Assembly: GCA_009602735.1 (NCBI GenBank)
Contig: WELA01008973.1
Location: forward strand, 17,191 to 81,190
Reading direction: 5' to 3'
From: Mesotaenium endlicherianum
Taxonomy: Eukaryota; Streptophyta; Zygnematophyceae; Zygnematales; Mesotaeniaceae
DNA: 64,000 nt
The position numbers and the translations under genes were made by a program. Under the pieces are notes generated by a model. That model had not been told where the DNA came from. It did not search any database and saw nothing but the letters and a program-made list of their open reading frames with translations. Below are positions 23,333-34,800 of this stretch, in pieces (position 1 is the stretch's first letter; each line of letters begins with the position of its first letter).

Positions 23333-25878
23333 ACCATTTACTGCCCAAAAAGGGGCACAAGGATCTGTAGGCCCCCACTGAACAGTGCTTGCTTGCCCAC
23401 GCCTATGTCGATGCCTGAAAAGGTGGGAAAGTGGAAGACGCGTGGACAGGGGAGGACATTTGGGACTTAGAATGCGCACCATGACGGTGGAGTTGGCGGA
23501 AGCAGGTAGGCGGCGCCGACGGTGCGGCCCATCTCTGCCTTGTGCAGGCTGGCCAGGCGCGCGAAAAACGACGACGTCCAGCCGCTGTACTTGAGAGTTG
23601 ACCACGTGGATGCCCGTCAGCACCTCGCTACCAGGCGCACGCGCTGGTCTGTCACCTTCACGGCCGTGCGACGGAGCGTGCTCATTACTAGCGTCATCAC
23701 CAGCTGCAACGGTGCAAGACGGCCTCTCAGGTGCGGGCTTGCAAGAGGCGAGGCTAGGTGAGGCGAGAAGCCACGCAAGATGAGGCCCATGAGGGGAAGA
23801 ATGGATCGACAGAAAGAGCATGCACACGTAGCACGCGAGCACGCAGGGCCAATGCGAGCGTGCAGCTTTCTATGCATGAGCATCCAGGACCTTACACAAG
23901 AGAAGAAAGTGGGCAGCACTGTGTGTGAAAGCACATGCCACAGAGGTTAGACGAGCAAGTACCCCCACATGAGCCAGCTAGCTCAGAAGGAAGCAAAGAA
24001 GAGCACACAACAAGGAGGGGGGGAAGCCTGCATGAAGAGGATCCCTGCTTTTGGAAGAGTGCAAGACCAGCACAGCCACACTGACTGGCCACTGACGTGC
24101 CTTTGTGGGTGGCCTGAAGAGCACCCCTTCCCCGGCTTGCAGCAAGACGGAGAGCGTGACACACGCGCAGGTACATAGTGGAGGAGGGGGAGAATGCACG
24201 CACCGCAATGTGCTGGAACATGAAGACATTCACGCACGCACCCCCTGCTTGCTCGCACATTCATGCAGGGACACAAGCGCACGCGTGCGCGCCAACCCCT
24301 CCTCTCACCCGGCCAAAGCGGGTGCCACCACCGCCGTCGGAGCCCTGCACACAACCCCCAGACAGCCCACCTCCTACATCGAAGCAAGAGGGGTTGGCGG
24401 CTATCGCTGCCCCCCGTACGCACCAGACCGGGGGAAGGTAGGGGGCGCCAGCCGCCGTTGCCCCACCCCCCCCCCCAGCAGAAGCAGAGGGGGACTGGCA
24501 ATGTGGGTGCCCCCCGTACTAACCCCTGGACAGCCTCTCCCACACGCTGGAGGTGTTGCCCGTGGTTCCCACAGAAGAGCGCCCCCGCCTAGTGGAATCA
24601 CCCCCAGCACACACCTGCGCACAGGAAGCCAGAGGGGGGCAGGCGGATCATACACTGCTGGCTTTGCCCCAAGCATAGGCGCGTCACATGCTGCCAGCCA
24701 GCAGCAGTGCAGGCAGGGAGTCTCACTCTGGCGCACGCACTCTTGTGTCCCCTAAGCAGATCTGCATGCGCGCCTGCCCGCCGACCTGTTGGTATAAGCA
24801 CACCCTAAATCCTAAAAGCATGGCTGCGTGTTGGACCCCGCCCCCCCCCCTCCACCCCACCCCACCCGTCGGTGCCAGTACAAGGTAAGAATGGAGAGGA
24901 TGCAACCAACTTACCTCCGGCCCCACCAGCATCACGAGCTGCACGTACTTGGGCGCTTGCTGCAGCAAACCTCACTCCCGTTGAAAACACACCCCGTTAA
25001 AGCTGCCCTTCACCATTTGCATGAAACGATGACAACACCCCGCACCTCTTTCTGTCAAAACCAGGACCATTGCCAGAGATAGCTTGGCCGCAGGTCCAAC
25101 AATGGGGACCAAGAAGTACTGCCGAGTCCATTGGGCCCACGAAGTGCTGTCGTGCCGGCGTTGAGCCCACGCTGGGCCTGTACATAGAGGAGGATCTAAG
25201 ACCAAAAAGCAGCTCTCTAAGCTCATGCGCAGTCGTGCATGCGCTGGCTAATGACTTGCAAGCTAAGTGCCTAGCAAGCAAAGGAACTAAACTAAGAGGC
25301 GGTCCTCGGATCGGTCACTCCTGCGACAGCTGAGGCTGAGATGTTAGCACACCCCCACCCCACCCAAACCCCCACCTCTCGTGCCCCCACTCCCACCCAA
25401 TCCTCCACGGTTGGAGTACGTCGTTAAAGTCAGTAGTGTTAAGTCTTGCTTATGTAATAGGTATGCCTTGGAGACTGTTATCTGGTTTGAGAAAGGGGGT
25501 AATGTATTCGTGCACTAAGGATCGAGAATTGCGAAAGCTACAGCTTTAAGGATTGGCCCTCCTGCTCACGGTTGTTTCTTGTTTCTAGCCATCTATGTAA
25601 TCGTCATGAAGCAATTTGCCACCGTTGCTGCAAAGCGTTGAAACTTCTGAAAAGCTTTTATTGGTCTCTTGTCGATTGATCGCGGTTGACGAGTTTTTGG
25701 AAAAAAAACGAAACACTGAGCCAAACCTGGCGGACAAATCGGACGTCGGACGTCAATTTGACGTTGCGTACGTGTGGGTCAAAAATTCGTACGCTTAATA
25801 CGACGAACTGACTCAGTACGCTTAATTAAGCGTATGAGGGTCGGCCAATACGGCGTACGGCGTAACCTTGGCTCCAAT

Positions 25879-27244
25879 CAGGCAGAGTAGTTCATAAGAG
25901 ACGCAGCCGCACTACACAGGGGAATGGACCAGACCACAATAGCTGTCAAAATTATAACAAAGGACAACTTGGGCATGACAAACTCAGCAGCTAATACCTG
26001 CACCTTCATATGCTTTGAAGTTTTGGATGACTACAATAGCATACAAGGAGTGTCTTCAAGGCTGCTAGAGGAAATGGGCACAGTCATTACAGCAGGCCTG
26101 CATGTAGGAGAGGACCTATTTAGAGTCAAGTTCTATCAGGGTGGCGGTTACAAATTCAGTAACAGCTTGTTTGGGTTGACTGGAGCAAGCTCAACATACC
26201 CGTGCTTATGGTGCCTCTGCACGTCAAAGGACATCCACGACAGGTGACACCGCGGTGCCCCTCGCACCTTGGAGGGGATGAAGGCTGCAGCTCATGCTCC
26301 TGACTTGGGCAAGTTGCTGATGACGTGTCCACACTGCTCAAAACATTTTGAGAGTATGTCAGACCTGGACAATGACATCATAAAGGCGACGTGGGGCAAG
26401 CCACAGGAGGAGAGTACTAAGGCCATATCGGACTACCAACTCCAGCACCAAGGGCAAAGGCATAAGAAGCCACCATTGTTTAATATACCTCCCAATGACT
26501 GCGTTGTGTGCATATTGCACTTGAACTTGAGAATTTCAGCTACAATACAAGAAAACTTTGCATGCATTCTTACCAGCAGGGCAGGACAAGGAGGATGAAT
26601 TCTACGAGCTCTTGAAAGAAAAGATGAAGACATCAACACCTAAGGAGGCGGTGAAGGCCTTGAAGAAGTGCGAGAAGAGAAACAGGACAGCTAAGCCAAG
26701 CTTCATTGGACGGGAGTGCCACCGCCTCCTCAAGCACTTTGTATAGCTAGCAGAGTGTGTCTTTTGTAACCTGCCTGATGATGCAGAACAGCTACAAGCC
26801 GTGTTAGAAGCATGGAATGCTTATGGAGTGTGCTTGGCTGCCCTTATGGAACTAATATCTGCACTAGACACGGGCAACGAGAGAGAAGCTAAAGCTTCTC
26901 TTGTGGAGGCCCTTGCTGAAGACTTTGAAGACAAGTTTGTAGTAGCTTGCGCAGCAGACCACATTACTGTGTACATGCACATATTGAAGTGCCACATAGG
27001 GGATATGATCAAGAGACATGGGGATCTAGATCAATTCAATGGGGAAGGTATGGAGGCATTGCATCAATGGAAGAAATCAGCCAACAAGAGGAAGGTGATG
27101 GTGGACGCTACTGGACGAGTATATTGCAAAGGGAGAATAGGCCAGACAACACATCAAGAGAGTGGGAAGAGAGCTCTATCTACCATCATAGAGCTACCAT
27201 TGAGTAGAAATGAAAGACAGAAGAGGAAGAACGTGGTGTTCTAG
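25879..27244 (+). pseudogene. D gene 1, 3' part: putative transposase-like protein
   Basis: The gene continues after element E. Near 26140-26214 is GGGYKF followed by a run ending CLWC, and near 26960-27050 is MHILKCHIGDM with HGDLDQFNGEGMEALHQ. From memory, this pair of motifs occurs in a widespread family of uncharacterised, transposon-associated proteins of animals and algae. That assignment is not verified. A CPHC pair lies near 26329. The frame is damaged: TGA at 26245-26247, a frame change near 26560, TAG at 26744-26746, then open from 26801 to 27244. It is best read as a degenerate transposase gene. Confidence 0.55.
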
Positions 27245-27561
27245 CGACGACAGCTGGCACCAGTTGTGACAAGATCTGATCCAGCAGACATTGAAGAAGC
27301 AGCTAGAGAAGTAGAGTAGCTAGAGTACATGTTTAGTGTAGGAAGGAAACATTAAATGAAATGTACAATATGTATATATGCAGCTCACTTGACTAGTTCG
27401 AGTCTTTCTCCTGTTGGCAGCTACCTCGCGCGCTCTTTTCATAAGCTTTTTTGACGAGCCTTCTCTTACCAAAGCCTGCATTGCTTAAGCGTGCTCCTTC
27501 ACTTGTTGCGCAATCAACCTGTCTTCCTCTTCTATGTGTTGAAACACTTGCCTCACTTCAT

Positions 27562-28519
27562 CTACAACCTTAGCTCTCCCTCTCTTATAACTTGTATAGC
27601 AGCTTGTTTAGCTAGCTTAGAGGTAGTAGGAGGTTGAGGTGCAAAAGTAGCATGAGAATTTGCTTTTCTATCAGCAGGTGTGCGCAGATCCTGTGATCCT
27701 TGCATTCTCAACTCACAAGCTGCTAAATCAGCAACTTCTTGCAACTCACAAGTTCTCTTGTAGTTCTCCCTCTCTCTCAATCCTCTCTTGTTCCTTCTGT
27801 AGCAGGTTAGCTCTTGCAATTGCTGCTGCCTCTATCATGGCATCCTTAACTTCAAACCCTTGTGCTTGCATCCAAAGAGGGTAATCTGCAAGTCTATAGT
27901 GTGCATGAGTGCTAGTATCAATATGATGATGTGTCTTCCAAACAAGTCTGTCATAATACTGGTCAAGGGCCATCACAACATGCCCCCCCCTGTTTAAGAC
28001 TGAAAATGGAAATTTTAAAGTGAGAGTTTTCTCTCCGAACTTGTTCATCCTCCATTCCATTCGAAAAAGGGGGACAATAGCTACCACCTCTCCTGATTTT
28101 GGAAGCAATTTGGCAGCTCCATAGCCCAAATCAGCATTCACAGATTGAAAGCAAAGAAGAGCATCTAAATCCTCTATAGTCCAACACACTCTTCGAATAC
28201 TTCGAGACACCATGGGCTCGGTTTTGGTAATATAGTGGGGCACTTCTTTGCCTACATGTGCAAAAAGAGTCTCAAACAAGTTCTTAGGCACGTTCACATC
28301 ACTAATGCAAATACTTGCTTGAGGAGTAGAGTTCATCGTCTTATAGACACGTCTTTTATTGTTAACAAGCCAGCCCATAGGGTCCACTTCTACAGCTCGC
28401 ATGAAAGACTTGTTGCACTTCTGACAGTAGGAAAGTCCCACACCTCTTGCTGCACCACAGTTGCTGCAGTAGTTGGGGAATGACGCCGTGCTATAGAGGG
28501 CGGTCTTCCTGGCCTGGTT
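27562..28519 (-). pseudogene. D gene 2: zinc-ribbon protein of unknown function
   Basis: The gene is convergent with gene 1. The frame is open from 28519 down to 27746 and goes on in another frame to 27562, so it has a frame break or an intron near 27750-27820. Near the N-terminus is a zinc ribbon, C-x2-C-x9-C-x2-C (28415-28468, with NYCSNCG and YCQKC). A middle domain of about 150 residues has WTIEDLDALLCFQ and DQYYDRLVWKTHHH, and the C-terminal part is Glu/Arg-rich and probably coiled coil. A TAG precedes 28519 and looks like a possible splice acceptor, so an upstream exon may exist. I do not recognise the family. By position it is an accessory protein of transposon D. Confidence 0.5.
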
Positions 28520-28530
28520 CTAACCGTCTT

Positions 28531-29273
28531 AGCCCCACCCCAAGAAAGAATGAAGTAAAGAGGTGAATAAGTAATAATATAGTACTAAAACTGTACAACT
28601 ACTGCTCTCTAGCCCGATCTTTCAGGTAACTAAGAACTCATTAATAGAGTAATAATAATGAATCCTCAAATCTGCCTCCAACCCTAAAGTCTGCCCCCAA
28701 TCTGCCCCCAAGGCAAAAGTTAAGTATATATGATTGTTTTCCTTTTCTTATGCTGCTTATGTTGACACTCACACTTAACAATGTTTCCCAGGCTGCTCGT
28801 ACCCTTCCTCACAAAACCATCTCTAAATATCTAAAAGCGGATTTGTCCAAAAATCTATGGGGCGAGTATGACCCAAAGCCGTTTCTGGTTCTTTCAAAGC
28901 AAAAAACAAGCATTATAATTAATTGTGTTGGAAACTGATGGGGTGGAAGTGTAGCAAAAAGAGCCATAGTTTACCTTTAATACGCTCTACAATCGTGAAT
29001 CCGCCACTTTGATTTAGTCGTAGATGACTCGAATCTTCGTCTCAAACCTCATTTTTTGTTTTGAGGTGTTTGCCATTAAGTGCTTAACAACTTTTACATA
29101 GGACTTGTAAGAGCTAACAGCGTGTGCAGAGAAAACAAAGAAGAAAAAGTGAGCTGCTGCAACGCGTTCTTAACTTCCACAAATTCGTTGCGAGCGAATA
29201 CAAACGGTGTCGAAATGGTACCCCCGACGCTAAATTTAAGTGTCCGTCATTTCACCCGCGCGTGGTGCATGTG
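28531..29273. other. Right end of transposon D, no gene seen
   Basis: The sequence is AT-rich. It ends in the inverted repeat GGTGCATGTG at 29264-29273. Reading inward on the minus strand gives CACATGCACC and, 29 bases in, GGACACTT then TTTAGCG, mirroring the left end. A short open frame at 28750-28938 has no support. Confidence 0.6.
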
Positions 29274-29275
29274 TT

Positions 29276-29757
29276 AGAAGACAGTTTGTATCAATGGCTT
29301 CTTGCCTTGGATTCAGTAAGCAATACAAGAGAGTTGGCCTCGTTTCTGAATGCCGAACTCGAGAGCAATACCTAGCATATGTACATGGAATGAGTTTACT
29401 GTTCAACGGCCAGTGCGATGGCACCACCTGTCCGGGAGTTAACATCGTCGGTAGGACCTCGGCTAACCAAATCCGCAGCCATCTCCCATCATCCCAAATC
29501 GCTGTCCATCCTAAGGATGTCATTTGGCCATTCATCTAGCTTATCACACTTAATTGCATGACTAGGCCGTTCGTTGCTACCAAGTACGAAAGTCAGCTGG
29601 CTGTCAAAGAATGTGTCAGCAAGGTGACTTAAGTTGACTTTAGCTTGCTGCTCTCGGCTGAGTCATTAATATTAAAAGTCCAGCAGACTGAATATTAACT
29701 TAATTAACTAATATGTTTAAATGAATATTATATCCACCAATATACTAATTTATTACA
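29276..29757 (-). repeat. B2 LTR, outer part
   Basis: This continues the LTR interrupted at 19370. On the plus strand it ends AATTTATTACA, the inverted LTR start. Together with 19174-19370 it makes an LTR of about 680 bp. Confidence 0.87.
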
Positions 29758-30490
29758 TTATGATTGCTATGCTCTTCTTGCTGCTACTGCTGTGCGTTTG
29801 TGTCATATGCCTAGTTTTAAAATACTCCCATACAGCCTCTTTTGGCCGAATTTTACGTATTGTAATACTCCATATCGTGATATTCCGTATTGGCGTATGA
29901 CCAAATTTTTCAATTTATTTTCAATTTATAGTCGGTTTATTCCACCGACACTCACGTATTTTGACGTATTCCATCGTACAGGTTTGACTCTCACGTTCTG
30001 TACGTACGGCGAATTCGTACACTCGTATGCGGCGTATCCGAATTTCAAAACTAAGGTCATATGGTGTCTGCGTATTTATTTTGCTGGTTTGTACTCTCTG
30101 CTGCTGTGTGCTACTATCTACAATTGTGTGATGGCATTGTTATTGTCTGCTGGCAGGTGCTGTAGGCTGCTGCTGTGATATGCTGTCTAGTGCTGTTTTG
30201 TGCTCTCTCTGGCTGTCTCTTGCTGTGTGCTGGTGTCTGCTAGTATTTGGTGCTTTCTTATACTGTAAGCTGCTGTGTGATGTGTGTTATTATTTGGTAC
30301 TGTGTGCTCCTGTGGGTTGCTCAATGCTGCTTGCTGCTGTAGCCTGTTTGCTACTGTGAGATGTTGTTCTCTGTCTGCTGTTGTTTGTTGCTGTCATGTG
30401 TCATGTGCTGTTGTCTGCTGTTGTCATGTTTGTTTGTCTTCTCACTGCTGCTTACATTTTTTGTGTTATGCGATCTACAGATTCAGCAAT
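29758..30490. repeat. TGCTG-rich low-complexity tract
   Basis: Words such as TGCTG, TGCTGTGTG and TGTCTGCTG recur without strict period from about 29765 to 30460. The MITE at 29810-30055 inserted into this tract. Open frames here are Cys/Leu-rich translations of the repeat and are not genes. Confidence 0.7.
29810..30055. mobile_element. hAT-like MITE F2 (246 bp)
   Basis: The left end is CCTAGTTTTAAAATAC, and the right end read inward is CTTAGTTTTGAAATTC. The 8-bp duplication GTCATATG is at 29802-29809 and 30056-30063. Same family as F1 and F3, rich in GTATT/CGTA words, no coding capacity. Confidence 0.85.
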
Positions 30491-32141
30491 CCTTGAAGGT
30501 GGTGTTGCTAAGGACTGGGTGGAAAGAGCATTTGCGCGGGCTTAATCCTTTCCACAAGAAGGATTGCCTTGCTATGATGTGTGCTCAATATAAACTCTGC
30601 ACATTATTTTCTTTGATAAAGGTACCGGCTTGTTAATGAAGTGTTATAAATTTTCGCTTACAACTTACGAGTTTCTAAACTTAGCAAGATTGAATTTACC
30701 TCTGGTACCATTTTGTTCAGTAGTTTAATTATGTGAGGTAAATCTCAAGTCACAAGTGAGGTTTGTCATGTGTACCTTACTGTTATATGATCTTAACATC
30801 AAGTACTATCATTTTATGCTCTTAGTGCAAACAAGAGCTCTTTACAGTTTAAAGTCTAGAGAGGTGGAGAAATTGTCACAATATTGCTAAGATAGGTTAT
30901 TCATGTATGCTTGGGTATTTATGGCTCTTAAGTCTTGATTTGTATGTCATAACCTATGTGTGAATAATAATATATGTATACAAGGACTACGAATGTCAAT
31001 GTGTGAGCCCCAGGAGCTTGTGAAGACTAAAATATGATTTAGCTGAGTGTTTTTCGTTATCGTGTGTAAGTTATGATCAATGACTTTTTGTAGCTGTAAA
31101 AGTGTTCACAATGCAATTTAAAATTAATTATTACTGCTCAACCGAATATCATTAAGTTTAAGTTGGTCATAAACTGTGTTGAGCAGCAAATGTCTCGACA
31201 ACTAAGGTCATACCCTGTTGTGCATCGACGACTTCGAAAGTGACGAACAACGTGTGCAACCGATGACATGGCTGGGCCGAACTTGCTTGCAAATGATTGA
31301 AAGCCTACGCGTACCAGAACAAAAACATTTGTGAATGCTGAATGAATAAAATTCAAAATCGACAATTTAATAGATTGGCATCGACTACAAATGTGACTTA
31401 AACTCCGTTCACACGTGTTATTCGAATACGTCGTATTTCCACATACAATCCGCACGCGACCAACTTATACGCACATATGCCATAACTAGGTCGTAGAGTG
31501 CATTCTTGTGATCATTCTGGTATAAAAGTTGTTGGATTATAATTTGGATGAGTATTGAGAAGGTTTTGAAGTTTAGTTTTGAGGTCGGTTGGCGACTGTC
31601 CTTAATTTAGGTGAGCGCGACCGTCGTGTTGACCGACAGCATCGAGTGATTTGGGCCGTTAGAGTGATTTTGAACCTTCACGTAATTTTGGCTGACGCGG
31701 GTTGTCGACCAAGTCGATTTACTGGGAGGTTCCGGTTTAGCCTAGTGCGCCTACGTTAGCATATTTTGATCTATGTATGTATATATGTGGACGTCAAATC
31801 GGCCCGACACGTCAAATGAGGCTGATCTGGCATATTCCGAAAGGGACGATTTGAGAAACACTTGTTGCTTAGCGGCCTTCCCTGTAAGGGCGAGCGGTTG
31901 TTGTAGAAAACTATAAATGCGCATGACTTCTTTGTTGCTGATCAATTTTCACTTTTGTGAAATTATACGAGCTTGTAATGACAAGGCCTTTCATCCTAAA
32001 TCATTTGTGGCCTTGCTACTCAAAATGTTCAGTAATATTCCAAAGCATTCTTCTCTTCTTATGCCGCTGCATCCTTGAGTAAGACTTCAACAAGTTTGGT
32101 TCCTCGTGCGTCACTACGCTTTCACTGGGGCACTCTGTCCC
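30491..32141. other. Non-coding DNA, nothing recognised
   Basis: AT-rich sequence without long frames or clear repeats. It separates the TGCTG tract from the truncated left edge of B3. I see no RNA gene. Confidence 0.5.
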
Positions 32142-34080
32142 TTTTTCTGCCCCAGTTCTTGTTATTTATGACCCCAACAAACTTGTGCAGGTGGTTACTG
32201 ACGATTCTGACTTTGCCATGGGTGCTATTTGTTGCAGCCTGCTGACAAATCCACGAAGGATGGTGAGGTGAATTAGGATTGGCACCCGGTGCTGTATGAG
32301 TCCACAAAGTTCAAACCAGCTAAGATTAGTTATTGTGTGCATGATAAGGTGTTGTTAGCTATTGTCCATGTCCTTAAACAACGGACCTATTTATATTTCA
32401 AGGTGATTATAGATCATTTAGCTCTGATGCATTTTCAGAAGAAGTCCAAGTCGTCAAGAAGGGAGAACCGCTGGAGTCAGATGCTGGAGCAAGTCCAAGT
32501 CCAGATCGACTACAAGCCAGGGAGGTTGAATCTTGCTGATGCTCTCTCAAGAAGACCTGACTTGCAAGAAATAAACTTTGATTAGAAAACTATTGGTAGG
32601 GCCCTTTGTGCCCTTACTTCACTAATGGTGGAAAAGTCTTCCTTGAACAACTCACGAGATTAAGCCTATCTTTTTGACCCAACATTTGAACCCAGTCCAA
32701 TTGATGATGTTTGTCCTGCCACTGCACTCGAGTACAGGATAAAGGGAGGGGTCTGGGTAAATGAAATCACTTCAAGAAGGCTGAAGTTGGTCTTTCCTAA
32801 TAACTTGGAATTAAGGGGTCTATACAATTGAGTCAGGCCCATGACAATTTACTGGATGGACTAAGGGCAAGCCAAAACTGTTGGCAAACTGGCAAACAGT
32901 ACCATTGGGAGGGGTTGCCTTGGAAGGTCTTAAATTATGTTAAGTCCTGCGATCAGTATCAAAATAATAAATCTAGACACACACCTCCCGAGCGGTTATT
33001 ACAACCACTACCTATTCCAGCTGGGAGGTGGAAAACCATACCAATAGACTGGGTGGTAACTCTATCGAGAATTGCTAATAGGCATGGCTTTATACTGGTG
33101 GAAGTGGAGAAGCTGACAAAGATGGTCATTTTTATCCCCACCAATGTGAAAGTAATTGCACTCGAAACTGCGAGATGTTTGTATAACAACGTAGTATGCC
33201 AACACGGGCTACCATCTAACATCATCTCAGACAGAAACTCTAAATTGACATCTGAATTCTGGAGAGCTTTAATGAGGTTAATGGGAGTCATACAGCTGCT
33301 CAGCACAGCAAAACACCCTCAGACTAATGGGCAAACTGAAAGAACTAACAGAGGTCTTCAAGCGGTGCTGAGAGCTTATAATAATTTTTAAAAAAAATAA
33401 ATGACATGACTTGTTACCCTAAATTCAGTTTGCCGTCAACATCGCTGACTCCATTTGAACTCAGTCTGGATAGAGTCCCTAAGTCCCCCACAGATATACC
33501 AGGGGCATCCTTGACTCACCTTGAGTCTCCCTTCAGCTACCTCAAAAGCTTGCTGACACCCTGTAAGAAGTACAACAGAACCTGTACAGGAAACTCAACA
33601 GAATTATGCTCCTCAATACCGTTGAGAATTGATAATTTAAGGGAGATTTGGTCAAATTGCATTCTCAGCACCTGTACCTTCCTAGTGTGGTCAAGAAAAA
33701 GCTTGGTCCAATTTGTGTCGGTCTATATTCGGTGTCACGCCGAGTCGGTCAGAATGCTTACAAGTTGCATAAGTCAACGAAATATATGGGCCACCCAGTC
33801 TTCGATGTCTCTTTCCTTGAACTATACAATAAGGGTGACACACTGGTCACAGTTTGATTACCTGTCCAACGGGGACCGATCCCCGTCATCCGGGATGGAG
33901 AACGTGACGAGTATGATGTGGATGAGATTTTAGAAGCTCGTGCTGCCAGTTTATCATCTAAACATGTCATGAAGTACTTGGTCAGATGGAAGGGATACGA
34001 TGCATCTGGGGACACATGGGAATTGAAGGACCGTTTGGTCAACGCAAAAGGTCTTCGGGAAGCTGGTAAATCACCTTAAC
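32142..34080 (+). pseudogene. pol: pol remains of B3: RNase H, integrase, chromodomain
   Basis: Blocks match B1 in order: RNase H, the linker with CDQYQNNKSRHTPPE, the integrase core ([40 protein letters not shown]), and a chromodomain near 33900-34030 (MKYLVRWKGYDASGDTWE). It ends at polypurine-like motifs 34127 and 34198. A fossil with many breaks. Confidence 0.82.
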
Positions 34081-34362
34081 TGTCATTTCAGTTGACATAG
34101 ACAGGTGACAGGAGGTCCTGTCTCCATTTAAGTTGGAGGAGAAAGGGACGGAACGTGACAGTTAAGTGAAGGTCGTAACAGGCGGTCCACCTTAAAGTTA
34201 AGTTGGAGGGAGGATGACACCTTGATGTAGTCGGGAATTTTCTTTTACATATACACTCCCATATCCAACTGCGCTAGCACTCACTACTCACAGTGTTACA
34301 TCCTCAGAATCACCTTTCACTCACTTTTCTCGGAAGGTAAATTGGTATCAGTTTGTAATTAC

Positions 34363-34720
34363 CCTAGTTATGGGATACTCGCGTATTGGTCCGTGAGCGA
34401 CGTACTACACCACGTATTTGACATTATTTCAAAATATTCAAAATACGCGTCCCGACGAGGTAAAAATGAATCATTGGTGGTCTGAAAATGTAACCATGAA
34501 TATTTTGCTTTCACCACCTTCATATCATAGCAAATTGAGTCCTCTACCATTTGAAACGAATCGCGCTCGAAGTTTCTAAGCAATTTGGATGTGATAAGCT
34601 CTGTCAATTTTTGCGAGAAATTTGGAAAAACGTATTACACACGTATTTCCATTTTTTACGCGTATTTTCGCAATGCGTATTCGTTATACGTATTCTCCAG
34701 ATTCGTATTCCATAAGTAGG
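34363..34720. mobile_element. hAT-like MITE F3 (358 bp)
   Basis: The left end is CCTAGTTATGGGATAC, and the right end read inward is CCTACTTATGGAATAC. The 8-bp duplication GTAATTAC is at 34355-34362 and 34721-34728. Same family as F1 and F2. It sits between B3 pol and ORF3. Confidence 0.87.
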
Positions 34721-34800
34721 GTAATTACGTTCTTCCCCATTATGCCTCTTTGTGAATCCTGTACGCTATTACTATACTGAGTGGTGGTATATGTGAGCAG

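Larger units (their letters stand above)
21682..25870. mobile_element. hAT-like element E (4189 bp) inside D gene 1
   Basis: The ends are inverted repeats: CAGGGTTACGCCGTACGC on the left and CAAGGTTACGCCGTACGCC read inward from the right. The 8-bp duplication GCTCCAAT flanks it (21674-21681, 25871-25878). Both ends carry repeated TACGCTTA words, as expected for subterminal transposase sites of hAT elements. I find no transposase gene, so it looks non-autonomous. The interior changes from AT-rich (21880-22510) to strongly GC-rich (about 22530-25400) with only low-complexity open frames. Confidence 0.85.
19371..29273. mobile_element. DNA transposon D with CAC/GTG ends and two convergent genes
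   Basis: The insertion interrupts the B2 LTR cleanly: ...GAGGTT, then CACATGCATCCC, up to GGTGCATGTG, then TTAGAAG. An uninterrupted LTR copy reads GGTTAGAAG, so the duplication is TT (2 bp). Both ends share CACATGCA and, 27-36 bases in, GGACACTT followed by TTTAGCG. CAC ends with a 2-bp duplication resemble the CACTA (EnSpm) group, but the coded proteins do not look like classic CACTA transposase to me. Without the nested hAT element (21682-25870) it is about 5.7 kb. Gene 1 runs rightward (20823-27244) and gene 2 leftward (28519-27562). Confidence 0.75.
15764..29757 (-). mobile_element. Family B chromovirus B2, minus strand, split by transposon D
   Basis: Reading the minus strand from 29757: an LTR split by D, a primer site, gag and pol remains ending at 15764 where B1 begins. 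The far (3') LTR is not in the window. B2 is shorter than B1 and broken, with several breaks. The interval includes the 9.9-kb transposon D (19371-29273), which is a later arrival. Confidence 0.85.

Noticed and set aside
24105-24755. 216-residue open frame in the GC-rich part of E
   Set aside because: Low complexity, overlapping frames on both strands of similar length, no motif; GC-rich DNA lacks stop codons by chance.
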